The position numbers and the translations under genes are program-made. Positions 13,200 to 20,847 of a DNA stretch of 21,967 bases are shown in pieces (the first letter of the stretch is position 1; the number at the start of each line of letters is the position of its first letter). The notes below the pieces were generated by a model. That model worked only from the letters and a program-made list of their open reading frames with translations. It searched no databases and was not told where the DNA came from. The stretch spans positions 1 through 21,967 of the forward strand of contig JACEST010000016.1 of assembly GCA_013911715.1 (NCBI GenBank), in the 5' to 3' direction. This DNA comes from Sphingopyxis sp. Its GTDB lineage: Bacteria > Pseudomonadota > Alphaproteobacteria > Sphingomonadales > Sphingomonadaceae.

Positions 13200-15386
13200 A
13201 TGACTGTCTATGTCGACCGCGCCGGTTTATCTGTCGATGCGCGGCTTGCCGATTTTGTTGAAGCGGCGGCACTGCCGGGAACCGGCATCGGTGCGGCGGT
13301 CTTATGGAACGGCTTTGCCGCGATTCTGAACGGCTTCACCCCCGATAACCGGGCGCTGTTGGCGAAACGCGACGAACTGCAGCAACAGATTGACGATTGG
13401 CACCGCGCCCGCGCTGGGCAGGCGCATGACGCCGCCGCCTATCAGACGTTTCTGACAGAGATCGGCTATCTGGTTCCCGAGCCAGCGGCGTTTCAGGTTG
13501 GCACCGCCAACGTCGATCCCGAAATCGCGACGATGGCGGGGCCGCAACTCGTTGTCCCCGCACTTAATGCGCGCTTTGCGCTCAATGCTGCTAATGCGCG
13601 CTGGGCCAGCCTTTATGATGCGTTCTATGGCACCGATGTGCTTGATGCCCCGCCAGCGCGGCCCGGCGGCTATGATGCGGAACGCGGTGCGGCGGTGATC
13701 GCACGCGCGAAGGCATTTTTGGACGAAGCCGTACCTCTCGCCTCGGGGAAATGGGCCGAATGGACCGGCGGCAATTTGACGCTCGCGGATCCGGGCCAAT
13801 GGGCGGGCAGCAAGTCCGGAGGCATTTTGCTGAAACATAATGGCTTGCACATCGAACTGGTGATTGATCCCGCAAGCGCGATCGGCAGTGGCGATCCGGC
13901 GGGCATCGCCGACATCCTGCTCGAATCCGCGCTGACCACGATCATTGACCTCGAAGACAGCGTCGCGGCGGTCGATGGCGAAGACAAGGTGCTCGGCTAT
14001 CGCAACTGGCTCGGCCTGATGCGCGGCGATTTGACCGAAAATTTTACAAAGGCCGGGCAGACGCTGTCCCGCGCGATGGAGCCCGACCGCAACTGGACGG
14101 CGCCTGATGGCTCAGCATTCATTCTGCCGGGCCGCGCCGTGATGTTTGTGCGCAATGTCGGCCATCTGATGACCACGCCAATGGTGCGCCTGTCCGATGG
14201 CAGCGAAGCGCCCGAAGGCATTTGCGATGCGGTGATCACCAGCCTGTGCGCGCTGCACGATTTGAAGCGCCTTGGTACGCTCCAGAACAGCCGTACCGGC
14301 AGCATCTATATCGTCAAGCCGAAGCAGCACGGGCCCGACGAGTGCGCCTTTACGGACCGTCTGTTCGACGCGGTTGAGGATATGCTCGGCCTGCCGCGCC
14401 ACACGGTCAAGGTCGGCGTGATGGACGAGGAACGCCGCACCAGCGCCAATCTCGCCGCCTGCATCCACGCCGTGAAGGACCGGATCGTGTTCATCAACAC
14501 CGGTTTCCTTGATCGCACCGGCGACGAAATCCACACAAGCATGCAGGCCGGGGCGATGATCCCCAAGGGCGAGATGAAGGCGAGCCGCTGGATTGCGAGT
14601 TACGAGGATCGCAATGTCCGCATCGGCCTTGCTTGCGGCCTTTCGGGACGCGCGCAGATTGGCAAGGGCATGTGGGCAATGCCCGACCTGATGGCGGCGA
14701 TGCTGGAACAGAAGATCGCGCACCCCAAAAGCGGCGCGAACACGGCCTGGGTGCCTTCGCCGACCGCTGCGACGCTGCACGCGATACATTATCATGCAGT
14801 CGATGTGTTCGCGCGCCAGCGCGAAATTGCGTCCACCAACCCGTTCACCCTGAGCTTGTCGAAGGGTCGTTCTTTTTTTTCCGACGTCGAAGAAGAAAGG
14901 ACAGTGCTTCGACAAGCTCAGCACGAACGGGAAGAAAGTCTAGCCGACCTCCTTACCATCCCCGTCGCCACCGGACGCAACTGGGATGCCGCCGAAGTCG
15001 CGCGCGAGCTCGACAATAATTGCCAAGGCATTTTGGGCTATGTCGTGCGCTGGGTCGATCAGGGGGTGGGCTGTTCGAAGGTTCCCGACATCAATGATGT
15101 GGGGCTGATGGAAGACCGCGCGACCTTGCGCATCGCATCGCAGGCGCTCGCCAACTGGCTGCTCCATGGTGTTTGCACGGCGGCGCAGGTCGATGCCGCG
15201 CTCGCCCGCATGGCGGCAAAGGTCGATGCCCAAAATGCGGGCGATCCGACCTATCGCCCGTTGACCGCCGACAGCAGCGCCATGCAGGCGGCCAGGGCCC
15301 TTGTTTTCGAGGGCGTAACCCAACCGTCGGGTTATACCGAACCGCTGTTGCATGCCTATCGCACTGCAGCGAAACAGGCGGGCTGA
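13200..15386 (+). CDS. glcB: Malate synthase G, with a 30-residue repeat-derived insertion
   Basis: This 728-residue cytoplasmic enzyme condenses glyoxylate with acetyl-CoA to malate (glyoxylate shunt and glycolate use). Conserved blocks include 'TTIIDLEDSVAAVDGEDKV', GSIYIVKPKQHGPDECAFTD, VGVMDEERRTSANL, FINTGFLDRTGDEIHTSM, 'LSGRAQIGKGMWAMPDLM' and 'NNCQGILGYVVRWVDQGVG' followed by CSKVPDI. The catalytic base is the Asp in LMEDRATLRI (D639). Residues 548-577 are encoded exactly by a 90-bp copy of a dispersed genomic repeat and have no counterpart in E. coli GlcB; removing them leaves 698 residues. The insert falls between the TIM-barrel end (HAVDVFARQREIAS) and the C-terminal domain (LADLLTIPVA), a variable linker, so activity may be kept. 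The ATG at 13200 has AAAGGG at 13186-13191. The next gene starts 14 nt after the stop. Confidence 0.96.
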   Translation: MTVYVDRAGLSVDARLADFVEAAALPGTGIGAAVLWNGFAAILNGFTPDNRALLAKRDELQQQIDDWHRARAGQAHDAAAYQTFLTEIGYLVPEPAAFQVGTANVDPEIATMAGPQLVVPALNARFALNAANARWASLYDAFYGTDVLDAPPARPGGYDAERGAAVIARAKAFLDEAVPLASGKWAEWTGGNLTLADPGQWAGSKSGGILLKHNGLHIELVIDPASAIGSGDPAGIADILLESALTTIIDLEDSVAAVDGEDKVLGYRNWLGLMRGDLTENFTKAGQTLSRAMEPDRNWTAPDGSAFILPGRAVMFVRNVGHLMTTPMVRLSDGSEAPEGICDAVITSLCALHDLKRLGTLQNSRTGSIYIVKPKQHGPDECAFTDRLFDAVEDMLGLPRHTVKVGVMDEERRTSANLAACIHAVKDRIVFINTGFLDRTGDEIHTSMQAGAMIPKGEMKASRWIASYEDRNVRIGLACGLSGRAQIGKGMWAMPDLMAAMLEQKIAHPKSGANTAWVPSPTAATLHAIHYHAVDVFARQREIASTNPFTLSLSKGRSFFSDVEEERTVLRQAQHEREESLADLLTIPVATGRNWDAAEVARELDNNCQGILGYVVRWVDQGVGCSKVPDINDVGLMEDRATLRIASQALANWLLHGVCTAAQVDAALARMAAKVDAQNAGDPTYRPLTADSSAMQAARALVFEGVTQPSGYTEPLLHAYRTAAKQAG
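14841..14930. repeat. Dispersed palindromic repeat (short form) inside glcB
   Basis: A 90-bp copy of the GAGCTTGTCGAAG repeat. Its 24-bp ends are inverted with 3 mismatches (14841-14864 and 14907-14930); between them are a T8 run and GTCGAAGAAGAAAGGAC. It begins on a codon boundary, has a length divisible by three and contains no stop in the glcB frame. It lacks the second CGACTG/CAGTCG module present in copies A and B. Confidence 0.93.
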
Positions 15387-15400
15387 ACCGGCCAGCCGAT

Positions 15401-16561
15401 ATGCCGAATGGAGAGCGCGATTTGACCTATATTTTGTGGGGTTCGGCCCCGTCGCTTTATACAGGCAAGGCGCGGGCCTATCTGATTAAGAAAGGCTTGG
15501 ATTGGCGCGAACGCAATCCCGGCGACCCTGACTTTGCCGCGCGCGTTTTGCCGCATGTGCGGCATTTTGTGATCCCTGTGCTCGAAACGCCCGATGGCAC
15601 GATAATTCAAGATTCGGGCGACATTATTGACTGGCTGGAGGGGCAGCACCCCGAACGTCCGCTGGACCCGGTCACCCCGGTGCAAAGCACGATTTCGCTG
15701 TTGTTCGACGTTATTGGTTCAGAATTTCTGCTGCCTCATGCGATGCACTATCGCTGGTCGGTGCGCGCCGAGCAGGAGGATTTTCTGGCGAGCGAATTTG
15801 GCCGCACGCTGGTGGTGGGGGAAGACCCCGTAGAGCGCCGCATCATGGCGAGCCGCGCGATGGCGACCTTTGCTGGGACATTGCCGGGGCTGGGCGTCAC
15901 GGACGCAGCCATCCCCGCGATTGAGGCCAGCTACCACGAATGGCTGGCCCTGCTCGACGCCCATTTTCACCATCACCCCTATCTGCTCGGGGGGCGGCCC
16001 TGTCGCGGCGATTTTGGGCTGATGGCTTCGCTTTATGCGCATCTTGGCCGCGATCCGGTGCCCGCCGGGATCATGAGGCGTATTGCTCCCAATGTCGCGC
16101 GCTGGACCGAGCGGATGAACCTGATGCCAATATCTGACGGCGAATTTCCTGGTCGCGCCGAAGAATATCCTGCTGACGACGCCATCCCCGCGACGCTCGA
16201 GCCAGTAATCGCGCTTGCGTGGCGCGACTGGCTGCCGGGGCTGGCGGCAGATGCGGCATGTTTCAACGCATGGGTCGCGGGTCGGCCTGCCGGCACCCCA
16301 GTGTCGCTCGACGGTGCCCGCCGCGTGCATCCATCGCTGGGTCCGGTCGCGTTCGGATGGCGTGGAGTCCACATCGAACGGCGCAGTGCCGTCCACGCGC
16401 TGTGGATGTTTGCGCGGATGCACAGCAGCATCACAGCGATGGACGGGATTGCCCTTGCCAGCTTCGACGCATTGCTCAGCCGGACCGATGGCTCGCTGGT
16501 AAAGCATGTCACGTTGGACCGCGCGATGCAGCGCGCGGACAATATCATCATTTTGGCATGA
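15401..16561 (+). CDS. Glutathione S-transferase family protein, long form
   Basis: This 386-residue protein has an N-terminal thioredoxin-like GST domain: 'YILWGSAPSLYTGKARAYL', then IPVLETPDGTIIQDSGDIIDWL with the Pro and the DS pair that bind glutathione's gamma-glutamyl part. A helical C-terminal GST domain follows (to about residue 245: 'YLLGGRPCRGDFGLMASLYAHLG'). The remaining ~140 residues extend beyond a normal ~220-residue GST and show no motif I recognise. The substrate is unknown; detoxification or a thiol-dependent catabolic step is possible. The ATG at 15401 is reported, but a TTG at 15422 has a much better ribosome site (GGAGAG, 6 nt spacing) and gives the start M-TYILWG typical of GSTs. 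It lies 14 nt after glcB and 92 nt before the acyl-CoA synthetase gene, so co-transcription is likely. Confidence 0.8.
   Translation: MPNGERDLTYILWGSAPSLYTGKARAYLIKKGLDWRERNPGDPDFAARVLPHVRHFVIPVLETPDGTIIQDSGDIIDWLEGQHPERPLDPVTPVQSTISLLFDVIGSEFLLPHAMHYRWSVRAEQEDFLASEFGRTLVVGEDPVERRIMASRAMATFAGTLPGLGVTDAAIPAIEASYHEWLALLDAHFHHHPYLLGGRPCRGDFGLMASLYAHLGRDPVPAGIMRRIAPNVARWTERMNLMPISDGEFPGRAEEYPADDAIPATLEPVIALAWRDWLPGLAADAACFNAWVAGRPAGTPVSLDGARRVHPSLGPVAFGWRGVHIERRSAVHALWMFARMHSSITAMDGIALASFDALLSRTDGSLVKHVTLDRAMQRADNIIILA
15410..15415 (+). promoter_or_regulatory. Ribosome binding site suggesting an alternative TTG start for the GST gene
   Basis: GGAGAG lies 6 nt before the in-frame TTG at 15422-15424, whereas the ATG at 15401 lacks a recognisable site. 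It supports a protein shorter by 7 residues. Confidence 0.45.
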
Positions 16562-16653
16562 CGCAGCCCAAATGCTGCCAACGACCCTAGACGGTGCACC
16601 GAATCTGGCGCAGTCATGACGTCAGGTCGCAACGGCCGGGGGGATATGTGTCG

Positions 16654-18192
16654 ATGGCGAAAGCGATTCGTGACGATCTTTTGGTATTTGACTGGATCGC
16701 CGATCATGCTGCCCGCCGCCCCCACGCGCTGGCGACCATCGACGTCCACAGCGGTCGCCGGACGACCTATGCCCACATGCATGAGCGCGTCGCACGCATT
16801 GCCGGTTATCTGACCAGTATCGGCATCATGAAGGGCGACCGCGTTGCCATGCTGTCGATGAATTCGCCCGACATGCTGGATGTGCAATTTGCCTGCTGGC
16901 GGGTGGGTGCATGTTACACGCCATTGAACTTTCGCCTGACCGCGCACGAACTGGCCTTCATGGTCGATGACAGCGGGGCCAAGGCGTTTTTCTATGACAC
17001 CGAATTGGCTGAGGTGATCCCGGCGCTTCGGACCAAAACTGACGTTGCGCACTGGATTGCCCTCGATCCGATGGGCGGCCCCAGCGACCTGGAAACCATC
17101 GTCGCCACCGCGCCGCCGCGTTATGATTTTTGTCCGCAAGGCGAGGACGATCTGTGCATGATCATGTATTCGTCGGGGACCACGGGCACGCCAAAGGGGG
17201 TGATGTTCCACCACCGCCAGATCATCTATAGCTGTGCCGGCGCGGTGGCCGGGCTGAGCGCGTCGGATGCGATGGTCGGGCTGGTTGTGATGCCCTTGTT
17301 TCACATTGGCGGGCTGATGGCGTGGGGCCTGGTTGCGGCCAATTTTGGCGGTACTTCCGTCATTGTCCGCAATTTCGACGCTGGGAAAATGCTGGGAATG
17401 TTCAACGATCCCGCTCTAGGCGTAACCCATTTCCTTGGTGTGCCTGCCATTTTCAACGCGCTGCAGGCGCACGAAGACTTCGCTGCCACCGATTTTTCGC
17501 GCATGAAAGCGACCATGTGTGGGGCCGAAAGCGTGCCCGAAAGCCTGCTGCGCGCCTGGTATGATCGCGGCGTTACCATCCGCGAAGGCTTTGGCATGAC
17601 CGAAACGGCGGCGGGCTGCCTGTCGCTGAGTGACTGCGATATTCCGCATAAAATTGGTTCAGCGGGCAAGCCCAACCGCTTCTGCGATGCCTATATCGCG
17701 CGCGCCGATGGCAGCGAAGCTGAATCCGGCGAGCTCGGCGAAATCTGGATTCGCGGCAAGAATGTCACCCCCGGCTATTGGAACCGGCCCGATGCCAATG
17801 CGTCGGCCTTCGTCGATGGCTGGTTCCGCTCGGGCGACATCGGCCGGCGCGATGCCGATGGCTATTTCTATATCGAGGACCGGGTGAAGGACATGTACAT
17901 CTCGGGCGGCGAAAATGTCTATCCGGCGGAAATTGAAAACATCCTGTTCGAAATGTCCGCAATCCACGAGGTCGCAGTGATTGGGCTTGCCGATCCCAAA
18001 TGGGGTGAGGTCGGCTGCGCGGTGGTGGTGCCTGCTGACGGCGCAGTACCGACGCTCGAGGATGTGCGCGCCTTTTGCGGCGACCGGCTCGCGCGCTTCA
18101 AGCAGCCTGCACGGCTCGAAATTGTCGACGAACTGCCGCGCAATGCGACCGGAAAAGTGTTGAAATTTGAGCTGCGCGCGCGATTTGGCTAA
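16654..18192 (+). CDS. Acyl-CoA synthetase / AMP-dependent ligase (ANL superfamily)
   Basis: This 512-residue cytoplasmic enzyme activates a carboxylic acid as acyl-AMP and then transfers it to CoA. Core motifs are present: the P-loop SSGTTGTPKG (173-182), GFGMTETAA (312-320), GWFRSGDIG (389-397), the hinge 'DRVKDMYISGGENVYPAEIE' (409-428) and the catalytic Lys in NATGKVLKF (K501). The layout matches medium/long-chain fatty-acyl-CoA ligases and related crotonobetaine- or feruloyl-type ligases. The substrate cannot be decided, though the lone location beside a GST hints at degradation of an aromatic or fatty acid. The frame opens at a GTG (16594), but the ATG at 16654 follows GGGGGGA by 9 nt and matches the family N-terminus. 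TrhO starts 11 nt after its stop. Confidence 0.9.
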   Translation: MAKAIRDDLLVFDWIADHAARRPHALATIDVHSGRRTTYAHMHERVARIAGYLTSIGIMKGDRVAMLSMNSPDMLDVQFACWRVGACYTPLNFRLTAHELAFMVDDSGAKAFFYDTELAEVIPALRTKTDVAHWIALDPMGGPSDLETIVATAPPRYDFCPQGEDDLCMIMYSSGTTGTPKGVMFHHRQIIYSCAGAVAGLSASDAMVGLVVMPLFHIGGLMAWGLVAANFGGTSVIVRNFDAGKMLGMFNDPALGVTHFLGVPAIFNALQAHEDFAATDFSRMKATMCGAESVPESLLRAWYDRGVTIREGFGMTETAAGCLSLSDCDIPHKIGSAGKPNRFCDAYIARADGSEAESGELGEIWIRGKNVTPGYWNRPDANASAFVDGWFRSGDIGRRDADGYFYIEDRVKDMYISGGENVYPAEIENILFEMSAIHEVAVIGLADPKWGEVGCAVVVPADGAVPTLEDVRAFCGDRLARFKQPARLEIVDELPRNATGKVLKFELRARFG

Positions 18193-18203
18193 GGCCTGCG
18201 CCG

Positions 18204-18929
18204 ATGTTCACGGTCGCCGCTCTGTATCGATTCGCGCCGTTTGACCATCCCGCCTCGCTGCGCCAGCCGCTGCTCGAACTTTGCCAAGCTCACGGCATTT
18301 GCGGCACCATCCTGCTCGCGGGCGAGGGGGTCAATGGCACCATTGCGGGCAGCGCGGACGGCGTCGCGGCGATCATCGCGCACATCCGCACGTTGCCCGG
18401 TTGCGCGGATCTCGACGTCAAATATTCGCGCGCCGCGGCCGGGCCGTTCCAGCGCATGAAAGTGCGGTTGAAGCGCGAAATCGTCTCGCTCAAGGTGTCG
18501 GGGATCGATCCATCGCGCGACGTCGGCGCCTATGTCGACCCCGCCGACTGGAACGCCGTGGTTGACGACCCCGGCACCATAGTCATCGATACGCGCAACG
18601 GCTTCGAGGTCGGCTATGGCAGCTTCGCCGGGGCGATCGATCCTGGAACGACCAGCTTTGGCGAATTCCCCGACTGGTGGCGTGCCCATGCCGACCAGTT
18701 TGCTGGGAAGCGCATCGCGATGTTCTGCACCGGCGGCATCCGCTGCGAAAAATCCACCGCCTTCCTCCGCGCGGAGGGTGTCGAGGATGTGGTGCATCTC
18801 AAGGGCGGCATCCTCAACTATCTGGAAAAAATCCCGGAAACTGAAAGCCGCTGGCACGGCAGCTGCTTCGTCTTCGACGAGCGCGTGAGCGTGGGGCACG
18901 AGCTGGTTGAGGTGGGGGAGAAAAACTAG
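18204..18929 (+). CDS. trhO: tRNA uridine(34) hydroxylase TrhO (rhodanese-like), short form
   Basis: This 241-residue protein of the YceA/UPF0176 family uses O2 and a rhodanese-like cysteine to make 5-hydroxyuridine at tRNA position 34. The N-terminal acylphosphatase-like part has 'GTILLAGEGVNGTIAGS' (34-50) and 'RMKVRLKREIVSLKV'. The rhodanese domain has VIDTRNGFEVGYGSFAGAID (127-146) and the catalytic loop FCTGGIRCEKS (C175, second Cys C181), then HLKGGILNYLE and CFVFDERVSV. The protein stops soon after this, lacking the Cys-rich ELCHAC-type tail I expect from relatives (E. coli 350 residues; other alphaproteobacteria about 280 or more). Its TAG shares a CTAG with the stop of the converging methyltransferase gene. 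The rhodanese core is intact, so function is likely kept. Confidence 0.88.
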   Translation: MFTVAALYRFAPFDHPASLRQPLLELCQAHGICGTILLAGEGVNGTIAGSADGVAAIIAHIRTLPGCADLDVKYSRAAAGPFQRMKVRLKREIVSLKVSGIDPSRDVGAYVDPADWNAVVDDPGTIVIDTRNGFEVGYGSFAGAIDPGTTSFGEFPDWWRAHADQFAGKRIAMFCTGGIRCEKSTAFLRAEGVEDVVHLKGGILNYLEKIPETESRWHGSCFVFDERVSVGHELVEVGEKN

Positions 18930-19555
18930 CGCGCTAGCACCCGCGCCGTCCCATATTCAACCCACGCCATTGGGCGCGGCGATTTGGGCATATAGCCTTC
19001 GCCCAGTTTCTCGACGGCAAAGCCCGCGCCGGCATATGCGGTGCTGATCGGCCGCGTCAGGTGGCAATTGCCGCCGATGCGCTTCCAGACAGGCTCGATG
19101 CGGCGCTGCCATTTCGCCACATCAGCATCGGGTGCTGCGCCATGTTCGAGGAACAGGGCGGTTCCGCCCGGCCGGAGCACACGGCGAATTTCGGCGAGCA
19201 CCGCCGCCGCGTCATCGACCGAACACAGCGTGAAGGTCGTGACCACCGTGTCGAAACTGGCATCGGCAAAGGGCATCGCCTCGCCGACGCCGCCCTTGAT
19301 GTCGGCGGCCATACCGCGCGCGGCGGCGGCGGCGCGGCTCATCTCGAGCAATTTGGGCGACGGATCGATGCCCGAAAGGCTGCTGATCTGTGCCGGATCG
19401 TAAAATCCCAAATTTATCCCGCCGCCGCAGCCAAGTTCGAGCACGTCGCCGCGCGCCAGCGGCACAACTTTGCTGCGCACCTTCATAATCTGCCCCTGCG
19501 AACAGGCGCATTTGATCAGGCGCGGCACGATATGGTGGTCCCACCAGTTGGACAA
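18926..19555 (-). CDS. Class I SAM-dependent methyltransferase
   Basis: This 209-residue methyltransferase has motif I DVLELGCGGGINL (37-49), an acidic post-I loop (SGIDPSPKLLEMSRAAAAARG), GEAMPFADASFDTVVTTFTLCSVDD (motifs II and III) and EIRRVLRPGGTALFLEHG. This is the UbiE/METTL7-like Methyltransf_11 arrangement. The N-terminus (WWDHHIVPRLIKCACSQGQIMKVR) resembles METTL7-like proteins, in which a short N-terminal helix precedes the fold. The methyl acceptor is unknown; thiols or small lipophilic compounds are options. The start is TTG (19555-19553), with a strong AGGGAGAG 5 nt upstream. It is transcribed divergently from trxB across 91 bp. Confidence 0.87.
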   Translation of the reverse strand: MSNWWDHHIVPRLIKCACSQGQIMKVRSKVVPLARGDVLELGCGGGINLGFYDPAQISSLSGIDPSPKLLEMSRAAAAARGMAADIKGGVGEAMPFADASFDTVVTTFTLCSVDDAAAVLAEIRRVLRPGGTALFLEHGAAPDADVAKWQRRIEPVWKRIGGNCHLTRPISTAYAGAGFAVEKLGEGYMPKSPRPMAWVEYGTARVLAR

Positions 19556-19560
19556 TGTCG

Positions 19561-19568
19561 CTCTCCCT
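19561..19568 (-). promoter_or_regulatory. Ribosome binding site fixing a TTG start for the methyltransferase
   Basis: AGGGAGAG on the minus strand lies 5 nt before the TTG at 19555-19553. The ATG slightly upstream (19577) is in another frame that does not encode the methyltransferase fold. Confidence 0.6.
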
Positions 19569-19602
19569 CTTGGCCATGATGATGCCAGTTGCTAGCGCGG
19601 AT

Positions 19603-19620
19603 GGCGAGCGCAGACTCGCC
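19603..19620. promoter_or_regulatory. Inverted repeat in the divergent methyltransferase/trxB promoter region
   Basis: GGCGAG and CTCGCC form a perfect 6-bp inverted repeat with a 6-nt spacer, 26 nt before the trxB start. It could be an operator or a leader hairpin. No regulator can be assigned. Confidence 0.3.
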
Positions 19621-19646
19621 GCATTTCGAAATCAGCTAGGACCATC

Positions 19647-20603
19647 ATGCCAACCACGCACACCACCCGCTGTCTGATCATCGGTTCGGGCCCGGCGGGC
19701 TATACCGCCGCCATTTATGCCGCGCGCGCGGGGATGCAGCCGATTGTCGTGCAGGGTATCCAGCCCGGCGGCCAGCTCACCATCACCACCGATGTTGAAA
19801 ACTACCCCGGTTTCCGCAGCGTCATCCAGGGGCCGTGGCTGATGGAAGAAATGCAGGCGCAGGCCGAACATGTCGGCACCAAAACGATCTGGGATACCAT
19901 CGTCGATGTTGATCTGACGCAGCGCCCGTTCCGCGCCACCGGCGATGGCGGCGATGTCTATCTGGGCGACACGCTCATTATCGCCACCGGTGCGCAGGCC
20001 AAATGGCTGGGCGTGCCGGGCGAGGCCGAACTGGGCGGCAAGGGCGTGTCGGCGTGCGCGACCTGTGATGGCTTTTTCTTTCGCGGCAAGAAAGTCGTCG
20101 TCATCGGCGGCGGCAACACGGCGGTCGAGGAAGCGCTTTACCTCACCAACCACAGCGATGATGTGACGCTGATCCACCGGCGCGATGCGCTGCGCTGCGA
20201 GAAAATCCTCGCCGACCGGCTTTTCGCCAATCCGAAGATTTCGGTGCTGTGGAACAAAAAGGTCGACCGTTTTGTTGGCGGTGAGGGCTCAGCGGGCCTG
20301 ACCGGTGTTGATCTCACCGATACCGTCACCGGCGCGGCGAGCCATATTGCCACTGACGGCGCATTCGTCGCCATCGGCCACAAACCGTCGACCGAATTGT
20401 TCGCGGGCAAGCTGCCGATGGATGACGGTGGCTATTTGCTGGTCGAGCCGGGCAGCTCGCGCACCAATATCCGCGGCGTCTTTGCCGCGGGCGATGTCGC
20501 CGACCATATTTACCGCCAAGCCGTGACGGCGGCGGGCATGGGCTGCATGGCCGCGCTCGACGCCGAACGCTTTCTGGCTGAGGCTGCATTCCACGCGGGC
20601 TGA
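19647..20603 (+). CDS. trxB: Thioredoxin-disulfide reductase
   Basis: This 318-residue cytoplasmic flavoenzyme passes electrons from NADPH to thioredoxin. It shows the FAD-binding IIGSGPAGYTAAIYAARAG (11-29), the redox-active CATC (C137, C140), the NADPH-binding GGGNTAVEEALYL (154-166) with HRRDALRCEK (177-186), and the C-terminal FAD motif GVFAAGDVADHIYRQAVTAAG. The length matches E. coli TrxB (321). The ATG at 19647 has AGGA 7 nt upstream in a tight leader. It is transcribed alone on + with a strong hairpin immediately after the stop. Confidence 0.97.
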   Translation: MPTTHTTRCLIIGSGPAGYTAAIYAARAGMQPIVVQGIQPGGQLTITTDVENYPGFRSVIQGPWLMEEMQAQAEHVGTKTIWDTIVDVDLTQRPFRATGDGGDVYLGDTLIIATGAQAKWLGVPGEAELGGKGVSACATCDGFFFRGKKVVVIGGGNTAVEEALYLTNHSDDVTLIHRRDALRCEKILADRLFANPKISVLWNKKVDRFVGGEGSAGLTGVDLTDTVTGAASHIATDGAFVAIGHKPSTELFAGKLPMDDGGYLLVEPGSSRTNIRGVFAAGDVADHIYRQAVTAAGMGCMAALDAERFLAEAAFHAG

Positions 20604-20638
20604 AAAAAACCCCCATTGCGCCATAAGGCGCAAGGGGG
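20603..20638 (-). terminator. Intrinsic terminator oriented on the minus strand, next to the trxB stop
   Basis: CCCCC-A-TTGCGCC (20610-20622) pairs with GGCGCAAGGGGG (20627-20638) around the loop ATAA, with one bulged A. On + it is preceded by A7 (20603-20609) and not followed by a T-run. Read on the minus strand it is a GC-rich stem directly followed by T7, a canonical intrinsic terminator. On + it can still act as a trxB 3' hairpin. Confidence 0.7.
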
Positions 20639-20742
20639 GCTCCATGACCCGACGGCCGGGTCGCAATGCCCGCCGGGCCAGCAAAACAAGCGCTTTGGCT
20701 GGATAAGACCTGCCAACCAGCCGAGTCGCGAGTTTTACATAG
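20603..20742 (-). ncRNA. Candidate minus-strand small RNA between trxB and tetR
   Basis: A minus-strand transcript ending at the stem plus T7 at 20603-20638 would have no known gene. Upstream on that strand are further stems: 20646-20662 (6 bp, 5-nt loop) and 20668-20678 (4 bp). A promoter-like pair at 20749-20776 would give an RNA of about 140 nt. Minus-strand ORFs here have no recognisable protein character. Existence is inference from the terminator orientation. Confidence 0.3.
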
Positions 20743-20748
20743 CGATGA

Positions 20749-20776
20749 TATGTATCAGCCATTTGCACCACGTCAA
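20749..20776 (-). promoter_or_regulatory. Possible minus-strand sigma70-like promoter
   Basis: Minus strand: TTGACG (20776-20771), spacer of 16, TACATA (20754-20749). The -35 is good (5 of 6) and the -10 is weak (3 of 6). It would drive the candidate RNA ending at 20603. The same stretch must also contain the + promoter of the TetR gene. Confidence 0.25.
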
Positions 20777-20847
20777 GCATCTGATACTAAGCTGTTTCAG
20801 CGTGGGTCAACGTGGGCAAAGAACCCGGGCGAGTGCAGGAGAGGCGC

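Noticed and set aside
14841..14930. Possible frameshift or pseudogene in glcB at the repeat
   Set aside because: The insert is 90 bp, starts on a codon boundary and lacks stops; conserved blocks continue in frame on both sides.
16033..17304. 423-residue minus-strand open frame spanning the GST and acyl-CoA synthetase genes
   Set aside because: It covers parts of two well-supported genes and the gap between them, with His/Arg-rich composition typical of antisense frames.
20289..20780. Minus-strand open frame across the trxB end and the trxB-tetR gap
   Set aside because: It is antisense to trxB for half its length, runs through an intrinsic terminator and has no recognisable domain.
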